A DNA stretch of 64,000 nt from Pseudomonas putida. GTDB lineage: Bacteria; Pseudomonadota; Gammaproteobacteria; Pseudomonadales; Pseudomonadaceae. Made by a program: the position numbers and the translations under genes. The notes under the pieces are model-generated. The model was not told where the DNA came from and ran no database searches. It saw only the letters and a list, made by a program, of their open reading frames with translations. Location: the NCBI RefSeq assembly GCF_016406145.1, contig NZ_CP066306.1:3100001-3164000 (forward strand), written 5' to 3'. Shown here one piece after another: positions 55,385-64,000 of the stretch (its first letter is position 1; each line of letters starts with the position of its first letter).

Positions 55385-55906
55385 TCAGTTCTTTGCCTGG
55401 CTCAGTTTGCTGTACAGGTCGGACGGGAACGGGTTGCCGTTGGCGTCGAACTGATGCTTGCGGAACTGGTACACCTCACCTTCGGACAGGTAGCCATCCT
55501 GGTTGGCATCGATGGTCGCGAATTCAGCCTTGGCATCCGGCGCCACGGCCAGCAGTTCGGCGCGCGATACGCGGCCATCGTGGTCGGTATCGGTGCGGGC
55601 GAACGAGGCATCGCCGCACTTGCCTTCACCGCATTTGCCTTCGGCCTGGGTGGCCTTGGCAGCGCTGCCACCACACTTGCCCTCACCACATTTGCCTTCG
55701 GCCTGGGTGGCTTTGGCCTTGGCACCGCTGGCACCGCACTTGCCCTCGCCGCATTTGCCCTCGCCGGTCTTTTCGGCAGCAGCGAGCTGGTAGCCCTGCG
55801 GCAGTGCTTCGACAGCAAAGGCCGATGCGGCCAGGTTGATGCCGCCTACCAGTGCGATGCTGAGCAGGCCAAGGCGGGTCTTGTTGGGGAACTGGATACG
55901 GGACAT
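55385..55906 (-). CDS. Bufferin/HvfA-like RiPP precursor with EGKCG repeats and EF-hands
   Basis: 173 residues. Signal peptide-like N-terminus (8-31, [19 protein letters not shown]). Core region with three tandem [10 protein letters not shown] units, six cysteines at 52, 57, 73, 78, 92 and 97, spaced by A/K/T/Q/S-rich linkers. Then two EF-hand loops: [12 protein letters not shown] (106-117) and [12 protein letters not shown] (133-144), with Asp1/3/5 or Asp/Asn and Glu12 in place. EGKCG is the motif oxidised by HvfB in Haemophilus; combination with EF-hands is unusual for the short HvfA form. SD GGAGAAGC. First gene of the operon. Confidence 0.93.
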   Translation of the reverse strand: MSRIQFPNKTRLGLLSIALVGGINLAASAFAVEALPQGYQLAAAEKTGEGKCGEGKCGASGAKAKATQAEGKCGEGKCGGSAAKATQAEGKCGEGKCGDASFARTDTDHDGRVSRAELLAVAPDAKAEFATIDANQDGYLSEGEVYQFRKHQFDANGNPFPSDLYSKLSQAKN

Positions 55907-56224
55907 GGTGCTTCTCCGGATAGGTGCGCGGCCAGGCCGCATGGTCATGCCTCAAGGGCGATTGCGCCAGAACTACAGGCCGTCGGGCTGTTCATTCGGG
56001 TTGGCTCATTTGGCCTGAGGCATGTATCCGTGACGTATCGGCAGAACGAGGCATTTGTAAGCCAGTGGCTTGGCAACGCGCCTTGATACAGAGTGATACA
56101 CAGGCAACACCTGCTGCTGCGCGGGCAGACGGGAATAAAACCTGAACGTTTGCCGAAAACCTCCAGTCGCAGGAATTAGACGCACTTGATTGCGCGAATG
56201 CATTCCTGACCGTGAGGTTTTCCC
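55907..56224. promoter_or_regulatory. Divergent promoter region between the RiPP operon and the Mo-hydroxylase operon
   Basis: A 318-base region serving both. It contains the direct repeat TGATACA at 56084-56090 and 56094-56100, ten bases apart (one helical turn). No gene visible. Candidate for a metal-, stress- or sigma-factor-controlled switch, but no known box is recognisable. Confidence 0.4.
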
Positions 56225-56748
<524 letters not shown>

Positions 56749-56752
<4 letters not shown>

Positions 56753-57750
56753 CCCCTTTCAGCTACTACAGGCCTGCATCGGTCAGTGAAGCGGTAACCA
56801 TGGCGGACGAATCCGCCCGGTTTATTGCCGGCGGCACCAATCTGGTCGATCTGATGAAGGAGAACGTGGTTCGCCCACAGCGCTTGATCGACATAACCGC
56901 CCTGGACCTGCACGGCATCGAGCCCACCGCCAACGGCGGCGTTTTGATTGGCGCATTGGTCAGCAACGCCGACCTTGCCTGGAATGCTGTGATCGAACAG
57001 CACTACCCGTTGCTGTCTCAAGCCATCCTTGCGGGCGCATCACCGCAGTTGCGCAACATGGCAACCACCGGCGGCAACTTGCTGCAGCGTACCCGCTGCT
57101 ATTACTTCTATGACACCGGCACCCCCTGTAACAAACGTGAGCCGGGCAGCGGATGCCCTGCCCGCTCGGGCCTCAATCGCAGCCACGCCATCCTGGGCGC
57201 CAGCGATGCCTGTGTCGCCACCCACCCCTCGGACATGTGTGTGGCACTGGCCGCACTCGATGCCGTTGTGCACGTGCAAGGCCGCGCCGGCTCACGGCTG
57301 ATCCCCTTTGCCGACTTCCATCGCCTGCCAGGCAACACGCCGGAGCGTGACAACCAGCTGTCAGCCGATGAGCTGATTACCGCGATAGAACTGCCACCTG
57401 CTGAGTTTGCGCAGCACGCCCACTACCTGAAGATTCGCGACCGTGCCTCGTACGCGTTTGCACTGGTGTCGGTCGCTGCCGCGCTGAAGCTCGATGGCGA
57501 TGTCATCCAGGAAGCCCGGGTGGCTCTGGGAGGCGTAGCGCACAAGCCTTGGCGAGACAAGGCTGTGGAGAAGACCTTGCAAGGTCAAAGGGTTTCCCAC
57601 GCGCTCTTCGAGCGCGCTGCCCAGGCATGGCTGCAGGCGGCAAAACCGCTGAGCCACAACGCTTTCAAAGTGGAACTCGCCAAACGTGCGATCGTCCGTG
57701 CGCTCAGTGAAGCCGCAGGCGACGCCAGCATTCAGAGGACGACGCCATGA
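56749..57750 (+). CDS. Molybdenum hydroxylase FAD-binding subunit (PaoB/YagS-like)
   Basis: 333 residues. FAD-binding [18 protein letters not shown] and [36 protein letters not shown]; the last segment has the extra cysteines that hold a 4Fe-4S cluster in PaoB. The '[15 protein letters not shown]' block is diagnostic of this group. ATG at 56749 overlaps the preceding stop (ATGA). Confidence 0.92.
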
Positions 57751-59948
57751 CCCAGACGACCAATGTGGTGGGCAAACCCCTGGACCGCGTGGATGGCATT
57801 GCCAAGGTGACTGGCAAGGCGCGGTACGCCGGTGAGTACCCCGAAGCAGGGCTGCTTCACGCCAGTGTGGTATCGAGCACCATCGCCCGCGGTCGGGTGC
57901 GCTCCATCGACGCTAGCGAGGCACTGCAGTTACCCGGCGTGGTCTCGGTGCTGCACCACGCCAATCGCCCACGCATTTCCAGCTATGACGACGACTACAG
58001 TGATGCCGACTCAGCCGAAGGCTCCCCGTTCCGGCCGCTATTCAACGACCGTGTACTGTATAGCGGGCAACCGTTGGCACTGGTGGTCGCCGAGAGCCTT
58101 GAGTTGGCACGCCATGCCGGCGCCCTGGTGCGCATCGACTACAGCGAAGAGCCGCACCAGACCGACCTGTACGCGGTGCTCGACCAGACGCACCCGGCAC
58201 CCGCTGAAACGCCAGAGCCTCGCGGTGATTTCCCAGGGCACTACGCACAAGCCGCAGTACGTGTAGATGCCACCTACGACACGCCCATCGAGCATCACAA
58301 CCCGATGGAGCCCCACGCGTCGACCGTTTTCTACAAAGCTGGGGACTCACTGGAAATTCATGACAAGACCCAGGGTACCCAGAACTGTCAGGACTACCTG
58401 CACAAGGTGTTCGGCCTGCCCAAACAGAACATCAGGGTGCTCGCCGCTTTTGTCGGCGGTGCCTTTGGCTCCGGGCTGCGGCCGCAATACCAGTTGCCAT
58501 TGGCAGTCATGGCAGCCCTGCACCTGAAACGTTCGGTGCGCCTTACCCTTACACGCCAGCAGATGTTCACCTTCGGCTACCGCCCCCGTACGCAGCAGCG
58601 GCTGCGCCTGGGTGCGGCGGCGGATGGCAAGCTGCAGGCGATTGCCCACGACGCGCTCGGCCAGACATCGCGCTTCGAAGACTTCACCGAACACGTGGTG
58701 GAGTGGAGCGGCATGCTCTACCACTGCGACAACGTTGCGCTCAATTATCGCCTTGCGCCGCTCGACGTCTATACCCCGCTGGACATGCGTGCGCCGGGTG
58801 CCGCGTCCGGCGTGCTCGCCCTGGAGTGCGCGATGGATGAATTGGCATGCGCAGCAAACCTCGACCCCCTCCAATTGCGTCGACGCAATTTTGCCAGCCA
58901 CAATGGCAACGACGGCAAACCCTATTCCAGCAAAGAGCTGTTGGCCTGTTATGACCAGGGCGCCGCACGCTTTGGCTGGGGTAAACGCACCCCACAACCG
59001 CGCAGCATGCGTGACGGTAACCAATTGATCGGCTGGGGCGTGGCCGGCGGGGTCTGGGAAGCGCTGCAGATGAACGCCAGCGCCAAGGCCTGCTTCGACA
59101 ACCGCGGGCACTTGACCGTCAGTAGCGCCACCACCGACATAGGTACCGGTACCTATACGGTGATGACCCAGATTGCTGCGGATGCTGCGGGGGTCTTGCC
59201 CGAGGAGGTGACCTTCCTGCTGGGCGACTCCTCACTGCCGACAGCGCCGTTGCAGGGCGGCTCTTTCACGGTGTCTTCAGTGGGTTCTGCAGTGCAGCAG
59301 GCCTGCCAGCTCCTGCGCACCAAGGTGCTGGAACTGGCGCGCCAGAATTTCCCCGACATAGCTGCGATACCGGTGGAGAATGTGACGTTCGCGCAAGGCT
59401 ACCTGCAAGCGGGGAAACACCGTATTGCTATCGCCAGCATCGTCGCAGGAGCCAAGAACGGCGAGCTGCAGGTACAGATCGACGCCGAGCCCGGTGCCGG
59501 ACGCACGCCATTCGCCACCGCTACCCATTCGGCCGTCTTCGTAGAGGTACACGTTGACGAAGACCTGGGTACGATCAAGGTCATGCGCGTGGTCAGCGCA
59601 GTAGCCGCCGGCCGTGTGGTCAACCCGAAAACCGCCCGTAGCCAGATCCTCGGGGGCGTGGTCTGGGGGGTGGGCATGGCGTTGCAGGAAGAGACGCAAA
59701 CCGATCATGAACTCGGTCGCATTCTCAACCACAACCTGGCCGAGTACCACATCCCGGTGCATGCCGATATCACTGACATCGAGGTGATGTTCGTGGAAGA
59801 GCACGACGACATCGTCAATGACCTGGGCTCCAAGGGTGTAGGCGAGATCGGCGTCGTAGGGGTCGCGGCGGCGGTTGCCAATGCCGTTTACCATGCTACT
59901 GGCAAACGCGTTAGAGCGTTTCCGATAACGCTGGACAAAGTGCTGTAG
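57747..59948 (+). CDS. Molybdenum hydroxylase catalytic subunit (PaoC/YagR-like)
   Basis: 733 residues. [34 protein letters not shown] start, [25 protein letters not shown] in the Moco region, [40 protein letters not shown] and active-site [33 protein letters not shown] near the end. Probably oxidises aldehydes (aromatic in PaoABC). The cofactor-insertion chaperone PaoD is not encoded beside it; the XdhC gene at 40611 is one candidate partner. Confidence 0.92.
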   Translation: MTQTTNVVGKPLDRVDGIAKVTGKARYAGEYPEAGLLHASVVSSTIARGRVRSIDASEALQLPGVVSVLHHANRPRISSYDDDYSDADSAEGSPFRPLFNDRVLYSGQPLALVVAESLELARHAGALVRIDYSEEPHQTDLYAVLDQTHPAPAETPEPRGDFPGHYAQAAVRVDATYDTPIEHHNPMEPHASTVFYKAGDSLEIHDKTQGTQNCQDYLHKVFGLPKQNIRVLAAFVGGAFGSGLRPQYQLPLAVMAALHLKRSVRLTLTRQQMFTFGYRPRTQQRLRLGAAADGKLQAIAHDALGQTSRFEDFTEHVVEWSGMLYHCDNVALNYRLAPLDVYTPLDMRAPGAASGVLALECAMDELACAANLDPLQLRRRNFASHNGNDGKPYSSKELLACYDQGAARFGWGKRTPQPRSMRDGNQLIGWGVAGGVWEALQMNASAKACFDNRGHLTVSSATTDIGTGTYTVMTQIAADAAGVLPEEVTFLLGDSSLPTAPLQGGSFTVSSVGSAVQQACQLLRTKVLELARQNFPDIAAIPVENVTFAQGYLQAGKHRIAIASIVAGAKNGELQVQIDAEPGAGRTPFATATHSAVFVEVHVDEDLGTIKVMRVVSAVAAGRVVNPKTARSQILGGVVWGVGMALQEETQTDHELGRILNHNLAEYHIPVHADITDIEVMFVEEHDDIVNDLGSKGVGEIGVVGVAAAVANAVYHATGKRVRAFPITLDKVL

Positions 59949-60043
59949 CAGCGGGCGAGGTTCTCGGGATCGGGCGCCGCACAGGCGGCGCTCAAGTCAA
60001 GGGTAGCGAAGAATTCCAGGTATACCTCCACCCCGCCTGAACA

Positions 60044-61594
60044 TCAGAGTTTAAAGCGAACGTGAATGGTGCTTTTATCTGTGCCCCCATCAATCGAGAT
60101 CGCTGAGCTTCCATAGCCTGAATAACTTCTGACAAGCCGCATGCCAAGGCCAGTTCCGCTGGGTTTGGGATAGTTCGCGGGAAAACCGTCACCCTCGTCG
60201 GTGACGGTGATCAACGCGTGGTCACCTGCATCCCGCACGCTGACCTCGATGGTGCCTTTGCCGTATTTCAAGGCATTGGTGATCAGCTCAGAAATGACCA
60301 GGCCCAACGGCGCCATTCTTGCTGGCAGCAGGGTGAACGCGTCAGCGTCCAGGACGATCTTCCGGTCGGCCAGTGCCCTACCCAGGTCACCGAGCAAGGC
60401 ACCGAGGTAGTCGCAGGCAAGCACCTCTTGATCGGCCGTCTGATAGAGCCGTTCATGCACGCTGGCAATGGTCACAACCCGACCCGCTGCCGTTTCCAGT
60501 TGCAGCTTGACTCCGGCATCCGGCGTCAGGTTCGCCTGCAAGAGCAACAGGGTGTTCACCAGATGCAAGCTGTTCTTGACGCGGTGATGAATCTCTTCGA
60601 GATGCAGGTCGTTCTTGTTGAGCCTGGAGTTCTGTGCATCGATCAGCGACAGCAACTGAGCCTCGTAATGGTGCCGTTCGGTGATGTCTCTGGATACTGC
60701 AATGAGTTTTTCGACCTGCCCATCGGCGCTCAACACGGGGGCAACGGAGACATCCCACCATTTAGGCGCCTGCTGACCGGTAGGGCAGAACCCCTCAAAG
60801 CGGGTCGACTCGCCTCTGGCGACTTTTTCCAGAGCCTCCCGGGCGACCGGGCCCGACTCGGCAGGCCAAAACTGCAACCATGGCAGCCCTTTGACCTCGG
60901 CCAAGTCGGCGATGTGCATCAACGCCAGCCCGGCCTCGTTCATGAACTCGATGTGACCGCTGCGGGACAACACGTACACACAATCCGGGCTGGCGTTGAG
61001 CATGCTTTCCGAATAGGGGTCGGCCAGCTGAGCATCATCACCAGCGGCCAACCGCTCAACCGCCATGGAGATAACGTTGGATATCCCTTCCAGGAACACC
61101 AGATCACTTTCGATGAAGTCCTCACCATCGCTACTGTCTGCCTCAAGTACCCCAAACGGCACCAATGCGCCCCTGATAGGTACGTTGATGGCACGCTCAA
61201 TACCATACTTTTTCAGTAACTCTGGTGTTCTGAAGCGCTGTTCCTGGCCCAGGTGATTCGAAATCACAGGCCGATAGGTTTGAATGGCAAACCCGGCAGG
61301 GCTGGCCTCATCGGCCCCCACTGTCGCATGGCCGATATCGGACTCGTCCCACCCCACGCCATGCGACAGCAGAAACCTGTCGCTATCGGGAATCGGCATG
61401 AGGACCTTGGCGAATCGGGTGCGCATGCCTTGGGCCACCAGCGCGCAAGCCTGATCGAGGACGTCATCCAGGTTGGTGGATTTAAGCGACATGACCGCGT
61501 ACTCGACCACCAGCTCGTGCTGCCTGTGCAGCCGGGCTTGGGATTTCCTGAGTGCGGCACGAATGGTCTCATCAGGGGGCAGTTGCTGCATCAA
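60044..61594 (-). CDS. Hybrid-free GAF-PAS sensor histidine kinase (HisKA_2 type)
   Basis: 516 residues. Domain order: short coiled N-terminus, GAF (about 40-185), PAS (about 195-310) and HisKA_2 (about 320-410, EIHHRVKNSLHLVNTLLLLQANL) followed by HATPase (about 415-516, with LVISELITNALKYGKG and GTGLGMRLVRSY). No transmembrane helix, so it senses a cytoplasmic signal. No response regulator is encoded beside it. Confidence 0.9.
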   Translation of the reverse strand: MMQQLPPDETIRAALRKSQARLHRQHELVVEYAVMSLKSTNLDDVLDQACALVAQGMRTRFAKVLMPIPDSDRFLLSHGVGWDESDIGHATVGADEASPAGFAIQTYRPVISNHLGQEQRFRTPELLKKYGIERAINVPIRGALVPFGVLEADSSDGEDFIESDLVFLEGISNVISMAVERLAAGDDAQLADPYSESMLNASPDCVYVLSRSGHIEFMNEAGLALMHIADLAEVKGLPWLQFWPAESGPVAREALEKVARGESTRFEGFCPTGQQAPKWWDVSVAPVLSADGQVEKLIAVSRDITERHHYEAQLLSLIDAQNSRLNKNDLHLEEIHHRVKNSLHLVNTLLLLQANLTPDAGVKLQLETAAGRVVTIASVHERLYQTADQEVLACDYLGALLGDLGRALADRKIVLDADAFTLLPARMAPLGLVISELITNALKYGKGTIEVSVRDAGDHALITVTDEGDGFPANYPKPSGTGLGMRLVRSYSGYGSSAISIDGGTDKSTIHVRFKL

Positions 61595-61741
61595 TAATAT
61601 TCCAGGGCGCTGAGAAATGCCGTTCTAAGGTTAGCCTTTGCAGAAACGGCCGTAGGCTACATCAGATCTGGTGTAACACCGCTGATCGCTTCGATGCAAC
61701 TACCAACGTTTATGTATACATGCCCCTTGCCTGCGCTTTGA

Positions 61742-62287
61742 TCATGCAAGCTGGATATAAACCGAATAACTGCCCAGCAATACCCAGAACGCAAGGAAGA
61801 TCCAAGGCGTACGCAGCGAAAAAAGCAAGGACTTGCGATGCCCTGCACGAGAGGTTTCCGCCTCGCAAAAAAGCGGAGATTCGTCATAGGCCAGCCCCAT
61901 CATGGGCTCACTTAGCAGTAGATGGCTTTGTTTGAGCTGCCAGTGATCAATGATCCGATAGGCCGCGCGAATGCCAGGCCAGGCATTGAGCGTACTCATC
62001 ACGCCCAGCAAGGCGAGAAAGGCAGGCACCAGGAGGGTGAACATCTCACCCCAGCTCTGGTTCAAGTTGCCCATGGACGACACGAAAGCGATGACCAGAA
62101 AAGACTGGGCGGCCAGATAGGCATCGGTGCGGTTGGCCAAGATGGTGGTTTCGTACTGAATTTCCCTGCGGTAAAAGTCTAGCCGCTCCTTCGGCGAACC
62201 GAACATCCTCGCATTGTGTTCATCGATCTCGTGTTCAGGGGTGGTAGGGGTGATGATTCGAGGCACGTGGCAACTCCTGGCATTCAC
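61742..62287 (-). CDS. Membrane protein of unknown function, RipA-like
   Basis: 181 residues. Polar N-terminal 55 residues with HNARMFGSPKERLDFYRREIQYETTILANRTDAYLAAQS, then hydrophobic segments FLVIAFVSSM, FTLLVPAFLALLGVMSTLNAW and C-terminal PWIFLAFWVLLGSYSVYIQL. The pattern resembles the 'RipA family octameric membrane protein' annotation, but I am not sure. Sits between a kinase and a stress SDR. Confidence 0.72.
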   Translation of the reverse strand: MNARSCHVPRIITPTTPEHEIDEHNARMFGSPKERLDFYRREIQYETTILANRTDAYLAAQSFLVIAFVSSMGNLNQSWGEMFTLLVPAFLALLGVMSTLNAWPGIRAAYRIIDHWQLKQSHLLLSEPMMGLAYDESPLFCEAETSRAGHRKSLLFSLRTPWIFLAFWVLLGSYSVYIQLA

Positions 62288-62462
62288 TGAGCCATACCCC
62301 GGATGGCGGTAGGCGCGTCAGAGGTAGAGCAGTGCGGGCAACGAAAATTCAGTCACCATCACCAGGCCAACCGTCCGTCGTTCGAACACGGGATCCAGCC
62401 CAACAAACCCTTGTCACATCATTCGAACAGGTATGAGCCTTCCAACTGCAGGAGCTTGCACC

Positions 62463-63320
62463 ATGCGTGACTACCCTACCCCTCCGTTTCCCTCCCAGCC
62501 GCAAAGCGTCCCGGGTTCACAGCGCAAGATGGAGCCCACCCCTGACTGTGGCGAGCACACCTACACCGGCAACGGTCGACTCAACGGAAAAGTAGCGCTG
62601 ATCACCGGCGCCGACAGCGGGATCGGGCGTGCAGTCGCCATCGCATACGCCCGCGAAGGCGCAGACATTGCCCTTGCCTATCTTGATGAACACGAAGATG
62701 CGCAGGAAACCGCCGGTTGGGTCCACGCTGCTGGCCGGCAATGCCTGCTGCTGCCTGGGGATCTGGCCCGGAAACAGCACTGCTACGACATCGTTGACAA
62801 GACCGTGGAGCAGTTTGGTCGTATCGACATTCTGATCAATAACGCGGCCTTTCAAATGGCGCACGACAGCCTCGATGATATCGACGATGACGAATGGGTA
62901 ATGACATTCGACGTCAACATCACGGCCATATTCCGCATTTGCCAGCGGGCGCTGCCATTGATGCCCAAAGGCAGTTCGATCATCAACACCAGCTCGGTCA
63001 ATTCTGATGACCCATCGCCCAAACTGCTGGCCTATGCCACTACCAAGGGTGCCATCGCCAACTTCACCGCCGGGCTGGCCCAATTGCTGGGAGACAAAGG
63101 GATTCGGGTCAACAGTGTGGCACCAGGCCCGATCTGGACTCCACTGATCCCTGCCACCATGCCCGATGAGGCAGTAAAGAACTTCGGGTCGAGCTATCCG
63201 ATGGGCCGGCCGGGCCAACCGGTTGAGGTAGCTCCGATCTACGTCTTGCTCGGCTCCGATGAGGCCAGCTACATCTCTGGCTCGCGCTATGCCGTTACGG
63301 GCGGCAAACCCATTCTTTGA
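62463..63320 (+). CDS. Stress-type SDR oxidoreductase (YghA/YhxC-like)
   Basis: 285 residues. A proline-rich N-terminal 45-residue extension (DYPTPPFPSQPQSVPGSQRKMEP) precedes the SDR domain with TGADSGIG (57-64 area), NNAA, SSVN and YATTK. This long SDR form is widespread, and its genes are often induced by salt or general stress. Start at 62463 with AGGAG nine bases before. 40 bases separate it from the hemerythrin gene. Confidence 0.9.
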   Translation: MRDYPTPPFPSQPQSVPGSQRKMEPTPDCGEHTYTGNGRLNGKVALITGADSGIGRAVAIAYAREGADIALAYLDEHEDAQETAGWVHAAGRQCLLLPGDLARKQHCYDIVDKTVEQFGRIDILINNAAFQMAHDSLDDIDDDEWVMTFDVNITAIFRICQRALPLMPKGSSIINTSSVNSDDPSPKLLAYATTKGAIANFTAGLAQLLGDKGIRVNSVAPGPIWTPLIPATMPDEAVKNFGSSYPMGRPGQPVEVAPIYVLLGSDEASYISGSRYAVTGGKPIL

Positions 63321-63360
63321 CCCGCAAGGCCGTGATTCCACAACCGCGATGAGGTGCACC

Positions 63361-63825
63361 ATGAACGCTATCGATCTGCTGATTCAAGACCACAAACTGG
63401 TTAAAAAGCTGCTGGACGAACTGTCCTCAACCACCGAGCGCGCCGTCAAGAAGCGTGCCGAACTCCTGCATCGGATCGAGCAGGAGTTGCAGATCCACAC
63501 CGCGCTTGAAGAAGAGATCCTGTACCCGGCCATCAAACAAGCCGGGGGTAAGGAAGAAGCGAAGATGTACTACGAGGCAAAAGAGGAACACCGCACGGTC
63601 GATGCGCTGGTGTTGCCGGACCTGCTGCACACCGAAACCGGCACGCTCGAATTCGCAGGCCGCGTCAAAGTGATGAAAGAGTTGCTTGAACACCATATCG
63701 AAGAGGAGGAAGACGAGTTGTTTCCCACGGCGAAAAAGCTGCTGAGCAAAGATCTGCTGGAAGAAATGGGCCAAGCCATGGAAGCGCATAAAAAGATGCT
63801 CAAGGGTGAGCAGCGTGCCGCTTGA
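63361..63825 (+). CDS. Hemerythrin HHE-domain protein
   Basis: 154 residues, four-helix bundle. Putative di-iron ligands: His in LIQDHKLVKK, His/Glu in HTALEEEILYPA, His in EEHRTVDAL, and His-His/Glu in LLEHHIEEEEDELFPTA. Relatives sense or store oxygen or NO, or repair iron-sulfur clusters. Start at 63361 with GAGGTG upstream. Paired with the stress SDR. Confidence 0.92.
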   Translation: MNAIDLLIQDHKLVKKLLDELSSTTERAVKKRAELLHRIEQELQIHTALEEEILYPAIKQAGGKEEAKMYYEAKEEHRTVDALVLPDLLHTETGTLEFAGRVKVMKELLEHHIEEEEDELFPTAKKLLSKDLLEEMGQAMEAHKKMLKGEQRAA

Positions 63826-63919
63826 ATTCAAAGCAGCAAAGCAGAAGGCATGAAATGCCACTGGCAGATGCTGCAAGGAGCCGCGGGCAGGATTATGACC
63901 CCATACGCCTGCCCTAGCC

Positions 63920-64000
63920 TCAACGGTTGCCTAGCATTCTTGCCAACACGAACGTTGCCACCACGGCCAGTACGACTGCGCCAGTAATGGACGGTACCGT
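63920..64000 (-). CDS. C-terminal end of a leftward membrane protein (cut by window edge)
   Basis: The minus strand from the right edge reads TVPSITGAVVLAVVATFVLA followed by RMLGNR and a stop at 63920-63922. The hydrophobic run looks like a terminal membrane helix. Too short to identify. Confidence 0.4.
   Translation of the reverse strand, partial: TVPSITGAVVLAVVATFVLARMLGNR

Noticed and set aside
55145..56086. 313-residue plus-strand frame across the EGKCG repeats
   Set aside because: The GLGG/ALAA-rich protein is the antisense of the EGKCG repeats; a repeat read in reverse makes a long frame without meaning.

Overview
The window looks like chromosomal DNA of a Pseudomonas putida-group bacterium. 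It is GC-rich, it carries the P. putida-type REP hairpins (GTAGGAGCGGCC...GGCCGCTCCTAC and the TCGCCGGCAAGCCGGCTCCCAC form), and its gene order matches what I remember of the KT2440 block amaC-dpkA-rpiR-ABC-amaD followed by kdgD-garP-garD. I found no tRNA, rRNA, insertion sequence, prophage or CRISPR. The content is accessory metabolism, transport and stress functions.

Layout. 1-4.4 kb: a MuxA/MuxB-type RND efflux pair; the permease runs off the left edge. 4.6-6.6 kb: thiol peroxidase Tpx and an SdaC-like amino-acid permease. 6.9-15.8 kb: D-lysine (D-amino-acid) catabolism. amaC and dpkA face an RpiR regulator, which is followed by a polar amino-acid ABC importer, the FAD oxidase AmaD and a class-I amidotransferase-like hydrolase. 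16.2-22.8 kb: D-glucarate/galactarate catabolism (KdgD, GarP, GarD, alpha-ketoglutarate semialdehyde dehydrogenase) and its FadR/GntR regulator. 23-34 kb: small transporters, LysR regulators, secreted and lipoproteins, a sugar-dehydrogenase lipoprotein and a methyltransferase. 34-36.3 kb: an OsmC-YcaO fusion. 36.5-41.6 kb: a periplasmic two-subunit molybdenum hydroxylase with triheme cytochrome c and XdhC factor. 43.2-46.1 kb: L(+)-tartrate dehydratase TtdAB with DctA. 46.8-51.7 kb: an unassigned four-gene catabolic operon (amidohydrolase, MFS, SDR, TIM-barrel isomerase) facing a LysR regulator. 53.3-55.9 kb: an MNIO (DUF692) RiPP operon. 56.2-59.9 kb: a three-subunit PaoABC-like molybdenum hydroxylase. 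60-64 kb: a sensor kinase, a membrane protein, a stress SDR and a hemerythrin.

How parts work together. In the D-lysine block the ABC importer brings in the amino acid, AmaC or AmaD deaminates it, and DpkA reduces the cyclic imine. In the glucarate block GarP imports, GarD and KdgD dehydrate, and the dehydrogenase yields 2-oxoglutarate. A near-identical putative operator lies before kdgD and before the gntR gene.

Best candidate for something little described: the operon at 53.7-55.9 kb. It encodes a precursor with six EGKCG motifs in three tandem pairs joined to two EF-hand loops, a DUF692/MNIO enzyme with its metal-binding residues present, and an HvfC-type partner. Several gene starts were moved from the longest open frame on the basis of ribosome binding sites and signal peptides. 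Two genes appear to start at TTG. The muxB permease at the left edge was found by reading the minus strand directly.
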